From JAJDXO01 sp964620095 (GTDB taxonomy: Bacteria > Pseudomonadota > Alphaproteobacteria > Rhodospirillales > UBA2165): a stretch of DNA of 9,393 nt. The position numbers and the translations under genes are program-made. The notes under the pieces are model-generated. The model saw nothing but the letters and a program-made list of their open reading frames with translations, did no database searches and had not been told where the DNA came from. The stretch lies in assembly GCA_964620095.1 (NCBI GenBank), contig CAZUGT010000049.1:1-9393 (forward strand), read 5' to 3'. Shown piece by piece: positions 1 through 7,337 of this stretch (positions within the stretch are counted from its first letter, which is position 1; each line of letters begins with the position of its first letter).

Positions 1-31
1 CGTAGGGGGGAGGGAATGGGGCGGTTAGTTC

Positions 32-81
32 ACCTCCCCCCTTGAGGGGGAGGTCGAGACGGCCGGCAATAGCCGGGCGTC
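32..81. repeat. Intergenic palindromic repeat, two adjacent hairpins
   Basis: Two back-to-back inverted repeats are visible. The first has 9-bp arms (32-40 with 46-54, ACCTCCCCC against GGGGGAGGT) around a 5-nt loop. The second pairs 63-67 with 72-76 (CCGGC/GCCGG) around AATA, and extends through a G-G mismatch to GACG/CGTC (58-61 with 78-81). G-rich runs flank both (4-20 and 84-95). The C-run/G-run hairpin resembles those at 7129-7316, so it is probably a dispersed extragenic repeat. It could also end transcription from a gene left of the window, but no T-run follows, so a classical intrinsic terminator is not supported. The rest of 1-183 has no convincing gene or promoter; a TTGCAC...TACGCT pair at 133-161 is too weak to call. 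Confidence 0.6.
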
Positions 82-183
82 GAGGGTGGGGGGGAGTCAC
101 ATCTGGTCGGCGCCCCTCGCCGATACCGTCTATTGCACCGAATTTGACCTGCGGGTACGCTTCCAGCCGGAAAAGAGGGACCG

Positions 184-948
184 ATGCCTCTGTCGTTGAC
201 ATCTAGCGAATCCGCGGAAGTCTTCGGAATCATGGAAGACCTGACCCACGGCTACGACAATGCCGAGGTGAGAGAAAGGACGGGTCACCGGTTGCTGCGC
301 CTGCTCAAGGCGGATTATTTCGCCTCCTGCGTCTGGAACGAGGAATCCGGCGAGTTCGGGGACGGCATCGCCATCAATTTGGCCGACGACGTTTTTTGCC
401 GATATGAAGAATACTTTCAGTATCGGGACCCCATCACGCCCACCCTTCAAAAACGCAAACGCGCCACGCCGGTCAGCGCCGTCATGGCCCACCGGAAACT
501 CGTAAAGACGGAATTCTTTACGGATTTCCTGGCCCGTGAGGGCATGTGCTATGGGATCAATTATTACGCCTACAGCCATGGCCGGAATATCGGGGACGTC
601 CGGATATGGCGCGGCCGTCACGGCGACGAATTCGACCAGCGGGATGCCGATTTGCTGGATGCGATCGGACCGGCGTTTACGAACGCCATGCGGCGCTGCT
701 CCCTTCCAACGATCGAGAACGAAGGCGCGATGGTCTGCGAATTGGTAAACCGATTCGGATTGTCGAAGCGGGAAGCCGAGATTGCGCGCGAGCTGCTTCA
801 CGGAGCGTCCGATGCCGGAATCGCCGACAGGCTCTGCATTTCAATGCCGACGGTCCGGAGCCATGTGCAATCGATTTTCCGGAAATGCGGCATCAATCGC
901 AGAAGTCAGCTCTTCGCGAGAGGTGCCTCCATAATTCATCAGAAATGA
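184..948 (+). CDS. LuxR-family transcriptional regulator (GerE-type HTH)
   Basis: A predicted cytoplasmic DNA-binding regulator of 254 residues. The C-terminal part (about 191-248) is a GerE/LuxR helix-turn-helix: LSKREAEIA at 193-201 is the typical opening of the domain, and residues 220-236 (SMPTVRSHVQSIFRKCG) form the recognition helix with its usual TVRSHV core. The N-terminal 170 residues look like a small-molecule sensing domain. The Y-x-x-Y-x-x-Y-R-D-P stretch at 74-83 recalls the conserved Y...DP segment of autoinducer-binding domains, but the Trp expected before it is not evident (a Phe is at 71). It may therefore be a GAF-like sensor or a LuxR 'solo' that does not bind acyl-homoserine lactones. 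No luxI-type synthase lies in the window. The ATG at 184 follows GAGGG (175-179) at a short distance. Its position 166 bp ahead of, and on the same strand as, the amidase/transport genes suggests it controls them. Family call firm; ligand unknown. Confidence 0.88.
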   Translation: MPLSLTSSESAEVFGIMEDLTHGYDNAEVRERTGHRLLRLLKADYFASCVWNEESGEFGDGIAINLADDVFCRYEEYFQYRDPITPTLQKRKRATPVSAVMAHRKLVKTEFFTDFLAREGMCYGINYYAYSHGRNIGDVRIWRGRHGDEFDQRDADLLDAIGPAFTNAMRRCSLPTIENEGAMVCELVNRFGLSKREAEIARELLHGASDAGIADRLCISMPTVRSHVQSIFRKCGINRRSQLFARGASIIHQK

Positions 949-991
949 TGATGTGAATCACCCCGGCCCGGACCTACCCTACCGACCTTAA

Positions 992-1011
992 ACCGGTTGC
1001 TTGGAGCCGGT
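992..1011. promoter_or_regulatory. Candidate operator, 20-bp lux-box-like dyad
   Basis: ACCGGTTGCTTGGAGCCGGT is an imperfect palindrome: 7 of the 10 half-site positions are symmetric, and the outer ACCGG/CCGGT arms are perfect. Its length and ACC...GGT ends match the general form of lux boxes bound by LuxR-type proteins. It is the only clear dyad in the 166-bp gap between the LuxR-family gene and the amidase start, about 104 bp upstream of that start. Weak promoter-like hexamers overlap it (TTAAAC at 988-993, TATCGT at 1011-1016, 17-bp spacer). No T-run follows, so it is not a good terminator for the regulator gene. Binding by the neighbouring regulator is inference. Confidence 0.4.
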
Positions 1012-1114
1012 ATCGTTCCCGCTCTCGGCGAACGGTCCTGTCAATTCGCGGCGTTCCGCATGTGAGCAGTCGAGCAGGCGCACCCGTGCGCCGTAACGGA
1101 GAGGGAGTGGAGAT

Positions 1115-2548
1115 TTGACCGCTCGAGACGATGGTCCCGTAAGGTTTTGGGGCGCCCGGCAGGCATGTGAAGCAATCGCCACCCGGAAAATTTCCTGTTC
1201 CGAGTATGTGGGCGAGTTGCTGACGGCCCATCGGGAAAACAGAGACCTGAACGCGTTTATCTCCCTGGACGAGGAAAGAGCAGCCGCGGCGGCCGCGGCG
1301 CTCGACGGGCAATCGGGCGCGGGTGTTCTCCACGGCCTTCCCATCGCCGTAAAGGATGCCATTGCGGCGGCCGGTCTGCCGGCGACCGCCGGAACCGAAG
1401 CCCTTGGCGGCTATCTGCCCGAAAAAGACGCGGATGTCGTGGAGCCCCTGATCGCGGCCGGCGCTTTCGTCCTGGGCAAACTCAACATGCACGAGCTGTC
1501 CTACGGGATTACCTCCAACAACGGCGCTTTCGGACCCGTCCGCAATCCGTACGACCCGGAGCGGATTCCGGGCGGCAGCAGCGGCGGCGCCGGGGCGGCC
1601 GTGGCGGCGGGCCTCGTTCCCGCCGCGCTGGGTACGGATACCGGCGGCTCCGTGCGCATCCCGGCGGCCCTTTGCGGCGTTGTGGGGTTTCGTCCGACCA
1701 CCGGCCGCTATTCGCAGAAGGGGATCGTGCCGGTCTCGCACACGCGCGACACCGCGGGACCATTGTGCCGGTCGGTATCCGATGCGGCGATGATCGATGC
1801 CGCCATTGCCGGAGAGCCCGATCGGCTGGAATCCGTTTCGCCGGGCGAAATCCGGCTCGGGCTGCCCAATCATCATTTTCTCGACAATCTCGCGCCTGAA
1901 ACGGCGGAGGTATTCGAGGCCAGGATGGGCGATCTCCGCGCCGCCGGCTGCGAGGTGATCCATGTGGACATTCCGGGCATCGAACCGCCGGCGGAAGCCT
2001 GCGGCTTTCCCATCGCAATGTATGAAACCAAGGGCGATCTGGCCTCCTTCCTGGCCGGCATCGGCGGCGGAGCGCCAACCCTGGATCAACTGGTCGAGGG
2101 AATAAAAAGCCCCGACGTGAAAGGCATTATGGGCGGAATGCTCGCGCCCGAGTTCGAACAGATGGCCGGCGTCTATCAGGACGCCATCGACAACCGCCGC
2201 CCCCGGCTTCAAGGGATTTTCGCGTCGTGTTTCGCCGACAACGGCTTGGATGCCCTGATCTTCCCGACCACGCCCCTGCCGGCCTGCAGGATCGGCGAAG
2301 ATGAGACGACAATGCTCAACGGCGAGCAGGTGCCCACCTTCCCGGCGTTCATCCACAATACCGATGCGGACAGTACGGCGGGGATACCGGGCATCTCCAT
2401 ACCCGGCGGACTCACGCCGGGCGGTCTGCCCGTGGGACTGGAGATCGACGGTCCCGAAGGCGGTGACCGCAGGCTGTTGGCGATTGCCCGGATGATCGAA
2501 GACGTTTTTCCCCCGGCTCCACGCCCACCTATCCGAAAAACGACCTAA
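1115..2548 (+). CDS. Amidase-signature hydrolase, indoleacetamide/mandelamide hydrolase-like
   Basis: A 477-residue amidase-signature (AS) family enzyme, which hydrolyses a carboxamide to the acid and ammonia. The complete Ser-cisSer-Lys triad can be placed: Lys80 in HGLPIAVKD, cis-Ser155 in GGSSGG (153-158), and nucleophile Ser179 in GTDTGGS (173-179). The surrounding KLNMHELSYGITSNNGAFG (122-140) and NPYDPERIPGGSSGG resemble bacterial indoleacetamide hydrolases and related mandelamide hydrolases more than the GatA subunit of amidotransferase; no gatB or gatC is nearby. Length is normal for the family. No signal peptide is seen, so it should be cytoplasmic. The start is TTG, preceded by GGGAG (1103-1107) with a 7-nt spacer; no early in-frame ATG fits, since the first Met falls near residue 125. 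The gene ends 38 nt before the binding-protein gene, so amide import and hydrolysis are probably coupled. The exact substrate cannot be read from sequence. Confidence 0.9.
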   Translation: MTARDDGPVRFWGARQACEAIATRKISCSEYVGELLTAHRENRDLNAFISLDEERAAAAAAALDGQSGAGVLHGLPIAVKDAIAAAGLPATAGTEALGGYLPEKDADVVEPLIAAGAFVLGKLNMHELSYGITSNNGAFGPVRNPYDPERIPGGSSGGAGAAVAAGLVPAALGTDTGGSVRIPAALCGVVGFRPTTGRYSQKGIVPVSHTRDTAGPLCRSVSDAAMIDAAIAGEPDRLESVSPGEIRLGLPNHHFLDNLAPETAEVFEARMGDLRAAGCEVIHVDIPGIEPPAEACGFPIAMYETKGDLASFLAGIGGGAPTLDQLVEGIKSPDVKGIMGGMLAPEFEQMAGVYQDAIDNRRPRLQGIFASCFADNGLDALIFPTTPLPACRIGEDETTMLNGEQVPTFPAFIHNTDADSTAGIPGISIPGGLTPGGLPVGLEIDGPEGGDRRLLAIARMIEDVFPPAPRPPIRKTT

Positions 2549-2586
2549 CGGCTACTTGATTAGACAGATAGTTCAAGGAGGCGAAC

Positions 2587-3774
2587 ATGACCGACAAAAC
2601 GAGACATATCTCCAGGCGAAGCGTGCTTGCCGGACTGGCCGGCGGGGCTTCCATTATGGCGCTGCCCGGCGGGATCGGAACCGCCGGCGCATCCAATCCT
2701 TTCAAGATGGGGACTTTCTTTTCCCTTTCAGGGCCCGCATCCCTGTTCGGGCCGACCCAGACGGCGTGCAACGCCCTCGCCGTGGACGAAATCAACGCCG
2801 CGGGCGGTATTCTTGGCCGCTCCGTGCAGATCGTGCCCGGCGACGGCGGCGCGCCGCCCGCCGAGGCGGCGAAAACCGCCGTTCGGATGATGCTGCGCGA
2901 CAAGGTGGACGTTGTCGTCGGCTCCCATGACAGCGCCGTCCGTCAGGCCATCGTCGGCGCCCTGAAGGGCCGGATCCCCTATGTCTATACGCCCCTCTAC
3001 GAGGGCGGGGAGTGCGCGCCGAACACCTATGTTCCCGCGGACACGCCCGAGCAGCAGGTCAGGCCGTCGATCAATGCCATGCATGAGTCATTCGGCACCA
3101 AGAAGATATATCTGATCGGCAACGGCTATGTATGGCCTCAGCAGACCAATGCCCTGGCGAAGCGGTACATCGCCGAGTTCGGCGGCTCGATCGTCGGCGA
3201 GGAATACGCGCCCCTCGGCCCCGGCAACAAATTCGACGATGCGGTAACCCGTATCAAGAACGCGAATCCGGACCTCGTGCTGATAACCCTCGTCGGCGGC
3301 GACAATGTCAACTTCAACCGCACCTTCGCCGGCTTCGGTCTGGACAAGAATATCAAGCGGCTCTCCCTCTTGCTCGAGGAACTGACCCTTCAGGGCATCG
3401 GCCCGAAAAACGGCAACGGGCTGTTCAGCTGCATGTCCTACTTCGCCGCGGTCGATACGCCGGCCAACAACGCATTCAAGGCCCGTTACGCGAAGAAGTT
3501 CGGTGACAAAGCGCCGCCTCTTTCGATGATCGGGGTCGACGCCTATTCCGGGACGAATTGCGCCGCATCCCTCATCAACAAGGCAGGCTCCACCGACGCC
3601 AAGGCGGTGATGGCGGCTTCGGAGGGTTTGCAGTACAAGACGGCGACCGGGACCGGAACCATGACCAACCGCCATGTCGCCAAGGACATGTTCCTCGCCG
3701 AAGCGAAAGGAGCCGAATTCAAGATCATCAAGTCCTTCGGCAAGATCGGACATGGGGAGAAGTGCTCGGTTTGA
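2587..3774 (+). CDS. ABC transporter periplasmic substrate-binding protein (Peripla_BP_5, urea/amide type), Tat signal
   Basis: The 395-residue binding protein that would deliver substrate to the permease encoded just downstream. The N-terminus carries a twin-arginine motif (S9-R10-R11-S12-V13-L14), a glycine/alanine-rich hydrophobic stretch, and a likely signal-peptidase site after A33-G34-A35. Export through Tat as a folded protein to the periplasm is therefore likely. The mature part begins FKMGTFFSLSGPASLFG and continues ALAVDEINAAGGILGR, typical of the Liv/Amide/Urt type I periplasmic binding fold. The segment VVVGSHDSAVRQAIVGALKG followed by IPYVYTPLYEGGEC resembles AmiC/UrtA-like proteins rather than leucine-binding LivJ/LivK. 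A near-perfect Shine-Dalgarno, AAGGAGG at 2575-2581, sits 5 nt before the ATG, stronger than those of its neighbours, which fits the need for excess binding protein. The ligand is probably a small amide or urea-like molecule, by inference from the adjacent amidase. Confidence 0.9.
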   Translation: MTDKTRHISRRSVLAGLAGGASIMALPGGIGTAGASNPFKMGTFFSLSGPASLFGPTQTACNALAVDEINAAGGILGRSVQIVPGDGGAPPAEAAKTAVRMMLRDKVDVVVGSHDSAVRQAIVGALKGRIPYVYTPLYEGGECAPNTYVPADTPEQQVRPSINAMHESFGTKKIYLIGNGYVWPQQTNALAKRYIAEFGGSIVGEEYAPLGPGNKFDDAVTRIKNANPDLVLITLVGGDNVNFNRTFAGFGLDKNIKRLSLLLEELTLQGIGPKNGNGLFSCMSYFAAVDTPANNAFKARYAKKFGDKAPPLSMIGVDAYSGTNCAASLINKAGSTDAKAVMAASEGLQYKTATGTGTMTNRHVAKDMFLAEAKGAEFKIIKSFGKIGHGEKCSV

Positions 3775-3804
3775 GTCCACCCCGACCCGGGAGCGGCCAC
3801 GCGC

Positions 3805-4656
3805 ATGGATCCGGTGTTGATAGCCAATGGGCTGAATATCTCATTTGAAATCGTCACCCTTGCGCTGGTCGCCATGGGCCTGGCCGTTACCCTGGGCCTG
3901 CTCGGCGTTCTAAATCTCGCCCACGGCGAGTTCGTCATGATCGGCGCCTTCTGTGCATTCTTCGTACAGGAGCAGGGGCTGTCCTATTTGTGGGCGTTTC
4001 CGCTGGTCGTCATGGTGTGCATCGTCATCGGCTGGCCGGTGGAGCGGACCATCATCCGCGCGCTCTATTCGCGGCCGTTCGACACCATCCTGGCGACCTG
4101 GGGCCTCAGCCTGCTGCTGCGGGAAATCGTGGAATTCTTCTTCGGGCCGGGTTTCAACAGCGTCGATCAGCCGGTTTCCGGCACGGTGAACATATTCGGC
4201 GCGGACTATCCCCTCTACCAGCTTCTCGTCATGTCGATCGCCGTGCTCCTGATCGGCGCGCTGGTGGCGTGGTATGTCAAAAGCTCCACCGGGCGCCGCA
4301 TTCAGGCCCTGGTGGACAATCCCGATCTCGCGAAATCGGTCGGCATACCCACCATCGCCCTCGCCAGGAATACATTCATCTTCGGCCTCTGCCTGGCGGG
4401 AATCGCCGGTGTCCTTTTGGCCCCGATCGTCGCCGTATATCCCGCCATGGGGATCGATCACGTCCTGAAATCGTTCTTCGTGCTGGTCGTGGGCGGCCTC
4501 GGCAATGTGGTGGGGCTTGTCGTCGGCTCCGGCGTGATCGGCGGCGCGGAATCCGTCGTTGCAGCGATTCTGGACCGAACCGCCGGATACACGTTCGTCC
4601 TGATCGTAGCCCTGCTGTTCCTTTGGAAAAAACCCGGTGGCCTGGTTAGCCGCTAA
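3805..4656 (+). CDS. ABC transporter permease, LivH/UrtB family
   Basis: A 283-residue, very hydrophobic inner-membrane protein with about eight predicted membrane segments, forming half of the translocation channel of a branched-chain-amino-acid/amide/urea-type importer. Family hallmarks are NLAHGEFVMIGA (37-48) in the second membrane segment, the cytoplasmic coupling loop STGRRIQALVDNPDLAKSVGI (161-181), FFVLVVGGLGNVVG (224-237), and GGAES (246-250). Length is usual for LivH. The ATG at 3805 follows GGGAG (3789-3793) at a rather long 11 nt; in-frame GTG (3814) and TTG (3817) codons are alternatives that would shift the start only slightly. It lies 30 nt after the binding-protein gene, and its 3' end overlaps the next gene by 20 nt, so all belong to one operon. 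Confidence 0.92.
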   Translation: MDPVLIANGLNISFEIVTLALVAMGLAVTLGLLGVLNLAHGEFVMIGAFCAFFVQEQGLSYLWAFPLVVMVCIVIGWPVERTIIRALYSRPFDTILATWGLSLLLREIVEFFFGPGFNSVDQPVSGTVNIFGADYPLYQLLVMSIAVLLIGALVAWYVKSSTGRRIQALVDNPDLAKSVGIPTIALARNTFIFGLCLAGIAGVLLAPIVAVYPAMGIDHVLKSFFVLVVGGLGNVVGLVVGSGVIGGAESVVAAILDRTAGYTFVLIVALLFLWKKPGGLVSR

Positions 4657-6367
4657 TCTTGCGTTCATCACCGCGATCCTGGTGGTGCTGCCGCAGATCG
4701 TCGGCGACTTCTGGGCGTTCACGCTGGCCCTTTTCCTGCTTTATGCCGTGGCCTGCCTGGGTCTGGGGCTTTCCTGGGGACAGGCGGGCCTGCTCTCCCT
4801 GGGTCAGGGGTTCTTTCTCGGGTTCAGCGCCTACACGTCCGGCCTCATCCTTATCGGCTTCTCGGCAAGCCCTTGGCTCTTTCCGCTTCTCGGGCTCAGC
4901 GTCATCGCGCCCGGGCTTATCGCCTACTTCCTGGGGTGCATGATCTTTCACGGGCGAACGCAAAACACGGCCTTCTTCGCCATCATCACGCTGGCCCTGA
5001 TATTGCTGGCCGCTCAAATCGCCACGTCCTGGGAGTCCGTGACCGGCGGATACAACGGTCTCAGGAATATTCCCGGCCTGCCCGGGTTTTCCGAGCTCGA
5101 AGACGCCTATACCCTGTCGGCCGTCGCTCTCGGACTCTCCATGATGTTCGCCGCCTGGATCATGCAGACGCCGCTGGGGGTATTGTGGCGGGCGTTGTCC
5201 CAGGACGAGCGGCGCGTCGCGTTCCTGGGGTTCAACCACAACCAGCTCAAGTCGGTCGCCTTCGGCCTGAGCGGCCTGTTCGGCGGTATCGCGGGGACCC
5301 TGTATGCGCCGCAGAACAGTCTGGTGACGCCGGACCTGTTCGGGTTCCTGCTTTCCACCAGCTTCGTCGTGTGGGTGGCCATCGGCGGACGGAATACCCT
5401 CTACGGTCCGGTTCTCGGGGCCATCGGCATCGGACTGGCCACCAATACGCTGCGCGAGAGCGTCAGCTTCTGGGAGGTCATTCTCGCCGTCATCTTCATC
5501 GTCGCGGTTCTGTACTTCAGACAAGGACTGACCGGGACGGTGGAGCCGGCCGTCAAGCGCTGGTTCGAGCGTAGCGCCCGGGTCCGGAAACCCGCCCCCG
5601 CGCGGCATTCGGCCTTGACCTTCGATGAGATCGGCATCGAAAACCTGAACCTGAGCGTCGGCAATGTCGGCATATTGGAAGACCTCGATCTGAATATCGG
5701 TTCTCCGGGCATCTACTGCCTCATCGGTCCGAACGGAGCGGGAAAGACCACCATATTCAACGCCATGACCGGGGAGCTCGAGGCGCAATCCGGAACCGTG
5801 ACGATGCTTGGCACCCGGGGGATCGAAATGGACGCGCGGACACAGACGATTGCCGGACTGGGCCGCAAGTTCCAGGTGCCCAGCGTCTTCGACGAGCTTA
5901 CGGTCGGTGAAAACCTGGCCATCGCCCTGTGGTCCGGGCGGTCGTCCCGGCGCGATCTCCTGAGAATGTCCCTGCTGGACTGGGAGAGCCCGGTGCTCAC
6001 CGAGCTGGAGCGCCGCTTTCCGTTTCTGGCCGACCGCCGGCAGATGGTCGGCAGCCTGTCCCACGGCCAGCGTCAGGTTCTCGATCTCGCGATGGTGCTC
6101 TGCACCGAACCGCGGCTCATACTGCTGGACGAGCCCTGCGCGGGACTGTCCCTCGCCGAAACGAACGAAGTCATCAGCACCGTCCGCTGGGCCGTCGACC
6201 GCTTCCGGGCGACCGCGATGATCATCGAACATGACATGGCGATGGTGCGGGAGCTCGCCGACCGCGTATTCGTTCTGCACAATGGGAGCATGCTTTTCGA
6301 AGGCAGCGTCGCGGAAGTTCAGTCGAACGCGGCCGTCCAGGCCGTGTATACGGGAGGCACGAAATGA
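4637..6367 (+). CDS. Fused ABC transporter permease-ATPase (LivM/UrtC permease + LivG/UrtD ATPase)
   Basis: One 576-residue polypeptide combines two usually separate subunits. Residues 1-300 are a multi-spanning LivM/UrtC-type permease, with the family motif LSWGQAGLLSLGQGFF (45-60) and the FGLSGLFGGIAGTLYAPQ region (209-226). A charged linker rich in Arg, Ala and Pro (about 305-328) leads to an ATP-binding domain from about 333. That domain has Walker A GPNGAGKT (364-371), Q-loop Gln413, signature LSHGQ (474-478), Walker B LILLDEP (494-500) and H-loop EHD (531-533), so it looks catalytically intact. LSHGQRQ and the following LD resemble UrtD more than the LSYGQQ-type motif of LivG. The start is GTG, inside the last codons of the upstream permease gene, which suggests translational coupling. 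No stop or frameshift separates the halves, so the fusion is real in this sequence. Such permease-ATPase fusions are known in this transporter class but are less common than separate subunits. Confidence 0.92.
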   Translation: MAWLAANLAFITAILVVLPQIVGDFWAFTLALFLLYAVACLGLGLSWGQAGLLSLGQGFFLGFSAYTSGLILIGFSASPWLFPLLGLSVIAPGLIAYFLGCMIFHGRTQNTAFFAIITLALILLAAQIATSWESVTGGYNGLRNIPGLPGFSELEDAYTLSAVALGLSMMFAAWIMQTPLGVLWRALSQDERRVAFLGFNHNQLKSVAFGLSGLFGGIAGTLYAPQNSLVTPDLFGFLLSTSFVVWVAIGGRNTLYGPVLGAIGIGLATNTLRESVSFWEVILAVIFIVAVLYFRQGLTGTVEPAVKRWFERSARVRKPAPARHSALTFDEIGIENLNLSVGNVGILEDLDLNIGSPGIYCLIGPNGAGKTTIFNAMTGELEAQSGTVTMLGTRGIEMDARTQTIAGLGRKFQVPSVFDELTVGENLAIALWSGRSSRRDLLRMSLLDWESPVLTELERRFPFLADRRQMVGSLSHGQRQVLDLAMVLCTEPRLILLDEPCAGLSLAETNEVISTVRWAVDRFRATAMIIEHDMAMVRELADRVFVLHNGSMLFEGSVAEVQSNAAVQAVYTGGTK

Positions 6368-7062
6368 CCGGCCCGGCCCGCTTTGCGTTCGAGGGGATCA
6401 CCGGCGGCTATGGCGCCATGATGGTCGTCCGGGGGCTGTCGGCCGAGGTTGGGGAAGGCCAGTGTCTCTGCGTGCTGGGACGCAACGGCGTCGGCAAGAC
6501 CACCCTCATGAACGTTCTGTCCGGCCATCTGGGGGCCGCCGAGGGAAGCATTCTTTTGAACGGCCGGAACCTCGTGCCCCTGTCCCCCGATGCCCGGCGC
6601 CGCCAAGGCATGAGCTATGCCATGCAGGAACGGCCGGTCTTCGACCACCTTTCCGTTTTCGACAATTTGATGCTGATGCGGGCCTCGGCCGGCATCGGTC
6701 TCTATCGCCCCTACTTCGACAGGTTTCCCATTTTGGAAAACCGCCTGGACCAGAAGGCGGGAACCCTCAGCGGCGGCGAGCGGAAAATCCTCTCTTTCAC
6801 CCGCGCCCTGGCGGAGGAAGGCGACATCACGCTGCTTGACGAACCGTCCGAGGGCGTTCAGTCGGAAAATATTTCGCATATGGAGACTATCATCACCGAA
6901 GCCAAGTCGAGAGGCCGCTCCTTCGTCGTGGTCGAGCAGCATCTCCACCTGGCCGAAGCCATCGCGGACCATTATCTCATCATCGATCAGGGCAAATGCG
7001 TCCTGCAGTGCGCCGCCGCCGGCACGGACAGGCAGGATTTGCTGGCCCATCTGGAAGTCTGA
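6364..7062 (+). CDS. ABC transporter ATP-binding protein, LivF/UrtE family
   Basis: The 232-residue second ATPase of the importer, expected on the cytoplasmic face, where it pairs with the ATPase half of the fused protein. Visible motifs are Walker A GRNGVGKT (39-46), Q-loop Gln88, signature LSGGE (135-139), Walker B ITLLDEP (155-161) and H-loop His193. GRNGVGKTTLM is typical of LivF/UrtE proteins. The segment EPSEGVQSENI (160-170) is closer to the EPTEGIQP pattern of UrtE than to the EPSLGLAP pattern of LivF, supporting a urea/amide-type system. The fifth signature residue is Glu where Gln is most common. The ATG overlaps the upstream TGA in an ATGA arrangement, a standard sign of translational coupling. 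It is the last gene of the operon; GC-rich hairpins follow, but no T-tract terminator. Confidence 0.92.
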   Translation: MTGPARFAFEGITGGYGAMMVVRGLSAEVGEGQCLCVLGRNGVGKTTLMNVLSGHLGAAEGSILLNGRNLVPLSPDARRRQGMSYAMQERPVFDHLSVFDNLMLMRASAGIGLYRPYFDRFPILENRLDQKAGTLSGGERKILSFTRALAEEGDITLLDEPSEGVQSENISHMETIITEAKSRGRSFVVVEQHLHLAEAIADHYLIIDQGKCVLQCAAAGTDRQDLLAHLEV

Positions 7063-7064
7063 GC

Positions 7065-7190
7065 CCGGCCGCGTTTTGTCCGCCGAGGGCCGGCGGGCAT
7101 CGCCCCCTCACCCGGCGCTAAAACGCCCCCCTCCCCCCCTGAAAGGGGCGAGGGAATGCACGGCAATCTCCCTCTCCCTCTGGGAGAGGG
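7065..7190. repeat. GC-rich hairpin cluster after the transporter operon
   Basis: Three inverted repeats lie between the stop codon of the last transporter gene and 7191. The first pairs 7065-7070 with 7088-7093 (CCGGCC/GGCCGG) with a long 17-nt loop. The second pairs CCCTC (7129-7133) with GAGGG (7150-7154) and CCCCT (7136-7140) with AGGGG (7144-7148) around GAA. The third is a perfect 9-bp stem, CCCTCTCCC (7170-7178) with GGGAGAGGG (7182-7190), loop TCT, followed by a TCGGGGTGAGGGGG tail. The 16-mer CCCCCTCACCCGGCGC at 7103-7118 recurs exactly at 9046-9061. None has a T-run, so any role in ending transcription would be through mRNA 3'-end protection or Rho. Short open frames here are repeat-derived. 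Confidence 0.6.
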
Positions 7191-7235
7191 TCGGGGTGAG
7201 GGGGTCATAAGAAGGATGGGGGTGATGTGGAAATT

Positions 7236-7316
7236 CCCCCTCACCCAGCTACGGCTAAGCCGGGCTACCGCCCGCCAAGCCTTCGCATCCCTCTCCCCCT
7301 CGAAGGGGGCGAGGGG
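7236..7316 (-). repeat. Mosaic intergenic repeat, copy A (inverted partner at 8806-8904)
   Basis: Read on the minus strand, this block has a C/G-run hairpin (7289-7293 with 7311-7315, and 7295-7299 with 7305-7309, loop TCGAA). It is followed by TGCGAAGGCTTGGCG, a short variable middle, and TAGCCGTAGCTGGGTGAGGG. The same order of parts appears on the plus strand at 8806-8904 with a longer variable middle. Both copies lie outside the MetE-like gene in opposite orientations. This is most likely a dispersed extragenic repeat of the genome; no coding function is seen. Confidence 0.6.
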
Positions 7317-7337
7317 ACTTGGGGCACACTCCAGTCG

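Noticed and set aside
992..1011. Intrinsic terminator after the LuxR-family gene
   Set aside because: The hairpin is short and no T-run follows it; an operator is the better reading of the dyad.
974..2356. Long minus-strand open frame opposite the amidase, and similar long frames opposite the transporter genes (for example 4646-6280)
   Set aside because: Products are Arg/Gly/Asp-rich without domain motifs and lie exactly opposite well-supported genes. Long antisense frames are expected from GC-rich codon use.
1115..2548. GatA subunit of the Asp/Glu-tRNA amidotransferase
   Set aside because: No gatB or gatC neighbours, and the region around the cis-Ser matches indoleacetamide-type hydrolases better.
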